From: an uncultured Oscillospiraceae bacterium
GTDB taxonomy: Bacteria; Bacillota; Clostridia; Oscillospirales; Acutalibacteraceae
Direction: 5' to 3'
NCBI GenBank assembly: GCA_900546895.1
Contig: UREO01000130.1
Coordinates: forward strand, 1-8,174
DNA length: 8,174 nucleotides
Below are positions 5,771-8,174 of this stretch, one piece after another (the first letter of the stretch is position 1; every line of letters begins with the position of its first letter). Below the pieces are notes generated by a model. The model was not told the DNA's origin and did no database searches. It was given only the letters and a program-made list of their open reading frames with translations. The position numbers were made by a program, and so were the translations under genes.

Positions 5771-6109
5771 TTAAATTGAGATTTTTCCCTCCAGTGGTGA
5801 AAAGATGGTAATGCCGTAAGACATCAGCGCTCTGATAACCGCATTTGTAGTTGATTCATCCCGACCGATCCGGCTCACAGAATCCACCAGCAGAACCTGA
5901 AAGCTCCCAGCTTTTGCCGCTTCCAGAACAGTTTGCAGGCCGGGACGGTCAAAGTTCAGGCCACTGCCCAAGTCCTGAGAAGAACCGATAACAGCAAAGC
6001 CCATCTGTGCGGAATAGGTTTCCAGCTTTTCATATTGCCCTTTTAAAGCGCCGTGAGTATCCTCCGGCGCATCGATGCGGTAGTAAATCCATGCGGATTT
6101 TTGATCCAT
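5771..6109 (-). CDS. Small serine-recombinase (resolvase) domain protein lacking the catalytic serine
   Basis: A 112-residue protein that matches only the N-terminal resolvase domain of serine recombinases; active enzymes also carry a C-terminal DNA-binding region of varied size, absent here. Recognisable parts: AWIYYRIDAP at the start, a QYEKLETYSAQMGF helix, the DLGSGLNFDRPGLQTVLEAAKAG segment and LLVDSVSRIGRD. In active enzymes the first motif reads Y-x-R-V-S, with Ser as nucleophile. Here it reads YYRID, with Asp13 in its place. The later arginines (Arg80, Arg83 in SRIGRD) are kept. It should therefore be unable to cleave DNA by the normal mechanism and may act as an accessory or regulatory subunit, or be a remnant kept for structure. 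AGGAG lies about 10 nt before ATG, a long spacing. The MazF gene ends 16 nt upstream and the xis-like gene starts 18 nt downstream: one operon. Confidence 0.8.
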   Translation of the reverse strand: MDQKSAWIYYRIDAPEDTHGALKGQYEKLETYSAQMGFAVIGSSQDLGSGLNFDRPGLQTVLEAAKAGSFQVLLVDSVSRIGRDESTTNAVIRALMSYGITIFSPLEGKISI

Positions 6110-6125
6110 AGAAAAAATTCTCCTT

Positions 6126-6506
6126 TCACAAGCTCAGGCTCATTTGAGGTTCCTGCATCAGGGAATCAAGACCGAAGCTTACAGCTAAGGCTTCATTGAC
6201 CTGCTGCATCTGCAAGTCATTCAAATGGCCTATGTACTCACGCAGGCGGGAACGGTCAATGGTTCTCACCTGCTCCAACAGCACAAGTGAATTCTGCCGC
6301 AGACCATATTGTTTGCTGCACAGCCGGATATGCGTAGGCAGATAATTCTTTTCGGTACGGCTGGTGATGGCGGCCACGATAACAGTGGGGCTATAGCGGT
6401 TTCCGATATCGTTTTGGATAATTAGCACCGGACGGATGCCGCCCTGCTCACAGCCCACAACCGGAGTTAAATCGGCGTAGAACATATCGCCCTTATAAAT
6501 ACGCAT
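6126..6506 (-). CDS. MazF/PemK-family toxin (mRNA endoribonuclease), no antitoxin beside it
   Basis: A 126-residue MazF/PemK/EndoA-family protein of normal length. Motifs: IYKGDMFYADLTPVVGCEQG, GGIRPVLIIQND, TVIVAAITSR, LPTHI, and EQVRTIDRSRLREYIGHL. The catalytic residues known for MazF/EndoA, Arg25 (in IRPVL) and Thr48 (in AITS), are both present, so RNA cleavage activity is plausible. The frame is open 96 nt further upstream, but the start at 6506 is preferred: AGGAGG lies 8 nt before it and the protein then begins like other family members, while the extension would run back into the hairpin-rich region. No MazE-like antitoxin gene is found on either side, although the family normally pairs with one just upstream. 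The next gene downstream is a dead recombinase domain, 16 nt away. It could serve in element maintenance, or have become a regulator. Confidence 0.88.
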   Translation of the reverse strand: MRIYKGDMFYADLTPVVGCEQGGIRPVLIIQNDIGNRYSPTVIVAAITSRTEKNYLPTHIRLCSKQYGLRQNSLVLLEQVRTIDRSRLREYIGHLNDLQMQQVNEALAVSFGLDSLMQEPQMSLSL

Positions 6507-6551
6507 TTCGCATTCCTCCTTTTTTGAAATCAGTGCTATATCACAAGGATA

Positions 6552-7044
6552 AGGACAGCCGCCGATTGTGACCGGGTTTACCCGCAGGGCGGCTGTCCTC
6601 ATAGTTTCTGATATAACAAAACTCTTGTTCTTCGTTTTCTGCTGCTTCTATTCGACACTACTTCCCGAAGCAGAACACCACAGGCAGAGCGCCTGCGGCA
6701 TAAGGACGATTCCGTCCTTTGGGCAGTCAGCTTAAACCAGCCGTGGCTTGCGGCTGTCATGGGACTCTCACCCCCGCCGGGTTCTCCGGCGGCTGCACCC
6801 ATTGCGATGTCTGTGGCTATGCAGAAGTATCATTGTAGGCTGTTCCGGTCATAGCAGGGCAATCCACCACGGATTGCTTCTTGGACGGACAGTTCTCGCT
6901 CGGCATCTTTGATGCTATCGTATTGACGGATAGCTCTGACCTATCCGCAGATGGTCTTGGCGTGTCCTCCGAAGCCGCTTTCCCCTCATCGGAGCTGAAC
7001 AGCTAACGTATTTAAGCTGCTGGATATAACCGAATGGTTTCGGT
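6552..7044 (-). ncRNA. Hairpin-rich, apparently noncoding region; candidate structured RNA or long leader of the mazF operon
   Basis: About 490 bp between the sigma-like gene and mazF hold a dense row of short exact inverted repeats: 7029-7034/7039-7044, 6967-6972/6989-6994, 6927-6933/6941-6947, 6903-6907/6911-6915, 6859-6865/6871-6877, 6774-6780/6786-6792, 6738-6743/6751-6756, 6702-6708/6713-6719, 6678-6685/6691-6698, 6642-6648/6667-6673, and a 12-bp stem 6552-6563/6588-6599 enclosing a second 5-bp stem 6573-6577/6580-6584. In 6678-6698 one position pairs as G-U only in minus-strand RNA (A-C on plus), favouring the minus strand, the same as the genes. No reading frame here has a ribosome site or looks like a known protein. 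The last stem ends about 30 nt before the mazF ribosome site. I do not recognise a named RNA family; group II intron domain V was not seen. Boundaries and RNA status are inferred. Confidence 0.5.
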
Positions 7045-7124
7045 GTTTTTCAAGGAACAGGAGAGAGATAGAAAAATCCCCCTCACTTACTTCCACGTTG
7101 AGAATGCCTTTTGACAACCAAAAA

Positions 7125-7577
7125 TTAAAGATTTTCAAGCAAGGCACGAAGTTTTTTCAAAACCTTGTGTCGGCGCTTGTTGATGCTGTTTTGTGAAAGT
7201 GTCATCAGTTTGGCGAGTTCACGCTCCGTTTTCTCTAGGAAATAGAGCTGCACAATCAAGCAGCGCTCATCCTCAGTAAGCAGCTGTAGGGCTTCGTGCA
7301 ACTGCTTGTACACCATGCTGCAAATAACCTCATCCTCCACAGAAGGCTGTTCAGCAGAAAACTGCTTATCAATAGATAACAGTCGTTCCAGCGAATCCTC
7401 TCTGCTGGGTATATAGGTAACAGTTTTCTTTTTCTGATTAATGCGAATGTGATCTGTCTTGAGATCGTACTCCTGATACTGCATTTTTCGTTCAGTCTGC
7501 CTCAACACAGCTATGACTTCATCACTGGCATCCGGATACATCTTTCTGAAATCCGGCATGATAAATTTCTTTGACAT
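7125..7577 (-). CDS. Small sigma-70 region 4-type protein of an integrative element
   Basis: A 150-residue protein with a C-terminal sigma-70 region 4-like helix-turn-helix (about 97-148): LTEDERCLIVQLYFLEKTERELAKLMTLSQNSINKRRHKVLKKL. The N-terminal part (MSKKFIMPDFRKMYPDASDEVIAVL) is typical of the sigma-like proteins found in Tn916/Tn1549-type elements; Tn916 ORF7 occupies a similar place. No complete region 2 was recognised, so independent sigma function is uncertain; it may modulate transcription of the element. The frame is open to 7697, but the start at 7577 is preferred: GGAGG lies about 9 nt before it and the family begins there, while the extension runs through a terminator hairpin. 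The gene lies about 85 nt downstream of that terminator, so it is probably controlled by attenuation. The hairpin-rich region and mazF follow on the same strand. Confidence 0.85.
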   Translation of the reverse strand: MSKKFIMPDFRKMYPDASDEVIAVLRQTERKMQYQEYDLKTDHIRINQKKKTVTYIPSREDSLERLLSIDKQFSAEQPSVEDEVICSMVYKQLHEALQLLTEDERCLIVQLYFLEKTERELAKLMTLSQNSINKRRHKVLKKLRALLENL

Positions 7578-7662
7578 ATGCTTGTCCTCCAAATTTTCAA
7601 AATGTGATTGAAAACGAAGGACAAGAGGCGGTGACCGGCATCGGGGAACGATTTTGTACAGT

Positions 7663-7709
7663 AAAAAAAGAGCATACCTGTGGACATTACCGTCCATTGA
7701 TACGCTCTT
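7663..7709 (-). terminator. Attenuator-like terminator in the sigma-gene leader
   Basis: On the minus strand arms 7709-7692 (AAGAGCGTATCAATGGAC) and 7685-7668 pair over 18 positions with two mismatches and two G-U, followed by seven U (7669-7663, the first base shared with the stem). It is a strong intrinsic terminator placed about 85 nt before the sigma-like gene. The upstream GTCCAT (7777-7772) could pair with ATGGAC of the first arm (7697-7692) as an antiterminator. A 10-codon frame MPTNTNQQSR (7759-7727) lies between, with only a weak ribosome site. Regulation by attenuation is inferred. Confidence 0.75.
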
Positions 7710-7881
7710 ATATGTTAATTCATATTCTACCTGCTCTGCTGGTTCGTGTTGGTGGGCATAGTTATCCGCTGATGGACATAGGCTTTTTTTAACGAATTAC
7801 CTATGTATGTATCTGTTATGAAGATAGCCTAATGTCGCTGCAGCAAATGCGCAGCGGTGTAGTCTGTATTGACCAACACAT
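7710..7881. other. Noncoding leader/intergenic DNA upstream of the sigma gene
   Basis: No gene is supported. On the minus strand it should be the leader of the sigma-like gene. It holds a 6-bp inverted repeat CGCTGC/GCAGCG (7836-7841, 7851-7856), the possible antiterminator segment (7772-7777) and the 10-codon frame 7759-7727. No convincing promoter was found on either strand. Confidence 0.4.
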
Positions 7882-7915
7882 AAAAAATCCCTCCAAACTT
7901 TACGGGCTTGGAGGG
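7882..7915 (-). terminator. Terminator downstream of the edge gene
   Basis: On the minus strand CCCTCCAA (7915-7908) pairs with TTGGAGGG (7896-7889), followed by A and six T (7887-7882). It lies about 110 bp after the stop of the reading frame at the window edge and should end its transcript. Confidence 0.85.
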
Positions 7916-8024
7916 TTGCTTCAAAATAATTAGGCATAAAGTAGCGCCCACCAAAAGCACCGTTTTTTTTTTATTTGGCGGGTATCAAAATTAACGTATC
8001 TTATATTAAAGTTTTATAATAAAG
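7916..8024. other. Noncoding gap with T10 tract inside an inverted repeat
   Basis: AT-rich DNA between the edge reading frame and its terminator. CCCACCAAA (7948-7956) and TTTGGCGGG (7974-7982) can pair on the minus strand over 9 bp with one G-U, with the run of ten T (7963-7972) in the loop. No gene or promoter seen. A homopolymer of this length may also carry a sequencing length error. Confidence 0.35.
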
Positions 8025-8174
8025 CTAAATTTTTTGCACTTTTAAAAGAATATCAATTTGCGCTTGGGCGAAAAAATCATTCCCGTGATCTGGCGAAAAA
8101 AGCCAGCCATTCAGATATTCCTCTAAATAGTCAAATTCACCGGTGGTCACGAGCTGATAGTTTGGCATGGCATT
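8025..8174 (-). CDS. Unidentified protein, C-terminal part or short whole gene at window edge
   Basis: Open in frame to the window edge. From an ATG at 8168 it would read 47 residues, beginning MPNYQLVTTGEFDYLEEYLN and ending ILLKVQKI. The composition is protein-like: acidic and aromatic residues (Tyr, Phe, Trp, Asp, Glu), with no low complexity. It shares strand and terminator arrangement with the rest of the element, which supports real coding. I do not recognise the family. The ribosome site, if any, is outside the window, so it may equally be the tail of a larger protein. Confidence 0.5.
   Translation of the reverse strand, partial: NAMPNYQLVTTGEFDYLEEYLNGWLFSPDHGNDFFAQAQIDILLKVQKI

Larger units (their letters stand above)
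3739..8174. mobile_element. Integrase end of an integrative (probably conjugative) element, right part outside window
   Basis: A tyrosine integrase, an excisionase-like protein, a recombinase-domain protein, a MazF toxin and a small sigma-like protein lie on one strand beside a tRNA-Ser, an order seen at the int end of Tn916/Tn1549-like elements of Clostridia. The left boundary is uncertain: either the break in the tRNA fragment (about 3739) or the 3' end of the intact tRNA (about 3977). The other end and any relaxase or secretion genes are outside the window, so conjugation is inferred only. Confidence 0.7.

Noticed and set aside
6599..6802. Minus-strand 67-residue frame MGAAAGEPGGGESPM...
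   Set aside because: No ribosome site, biased Arg/Ser/Gly composition, and it consists of several hairpins of the structured region.
6823..6912. Minus-strand 29-codon frame MPSENCPSKK... inside the hairpin-rich region
   Set aside because: No ribosome site before its ATG and it spans an exact hairpin; too short to support as a gene, though a conserved small protein cannot be fully excluded.
6552..7044. Group II intron or retroelement RNA
   Set aside because: No reverse-transcriptase frame and no recognisable domain V hairpin were seen.
7578..7697. N-terminal extension of the sigma-like protein to the ATG at 7697
   Set aside because: The extension lies in the attenuator hairpin and its U-tract, and the internal start at 7577 has GGAGG.
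1..8174. CRISPR array or insertion-sequence ends
   Set aside because: No regularly spaced direct repeats of 20-40 bp and no transposase with terminal inverted repeats were seen.

Overview
The window looks like a contig from a spore-forming clostridium (Bacillota, Clostridia). It carries a CwlJ-type spore cortex hydrolase next to a GerQ-like coat protein, a lipobox lipoprotein, strong AGGAGG ribosome sites, a CCA-encoding tRNA-Ser, and a Tn916/Tn1549-style integration module. The first 43 bases are not biological: bases 11-43 are the Illumina Nextera transposase adapter, so the left edge is an untrimmed contig end.

Left part (44-3650), probably chromosomal: a DUF815-type AAA+ ATPase (minus strand, truncated by the adapter); a divergent pair of promoters with a palindromic operator candidate; a secreted lipoprotein gene (plus strand) with a hairpin in its leader; a convergent hairpin; then the minus-strand pair cwlJ-like and gerQ-like, whose Bacillus homologues work together in spore germination.

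Integration site (3610-4136): a strong promoter precedes a 5' fragment of tRNA-Ser (3697-3738), and 192 bp further on lies an intact tRNA-Ser(CGA) with its own terminator. A heptamer TTTCTAC/GTAGAAA recurs around the intact tRNA and once before int. It may be the arm-type binding site of the integrase.

Right part (4138-8174), the integrase end of an integrative (probably conjugative) element, all genes on the minus strand. In transcription order: an unidentified reading frame at the window edge with a terminator, an attenuator-like terminator in the leader of a sigma-70 region 4 protein, the sigma-like gene, about 500 bp of dense hairpins without a convincing reading frame, an orphan MazF/PemK toxin, a short serine-recombinase domain lacking the catalytic serine, an excisionase-like HTH protein whose stop codon lies inside a terminator, and a tyrosine integrase facing the tRNA. 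Most plausibly the sigma-like protein and the structured RNA region govern expression of the toxin/recombinase/xis/int cluster, while the terminator after xis lets int be expressed separately. The least explained parts are the structured RNA region, the catalytically dead recombinase and the double tRNA-Ser arrangement.
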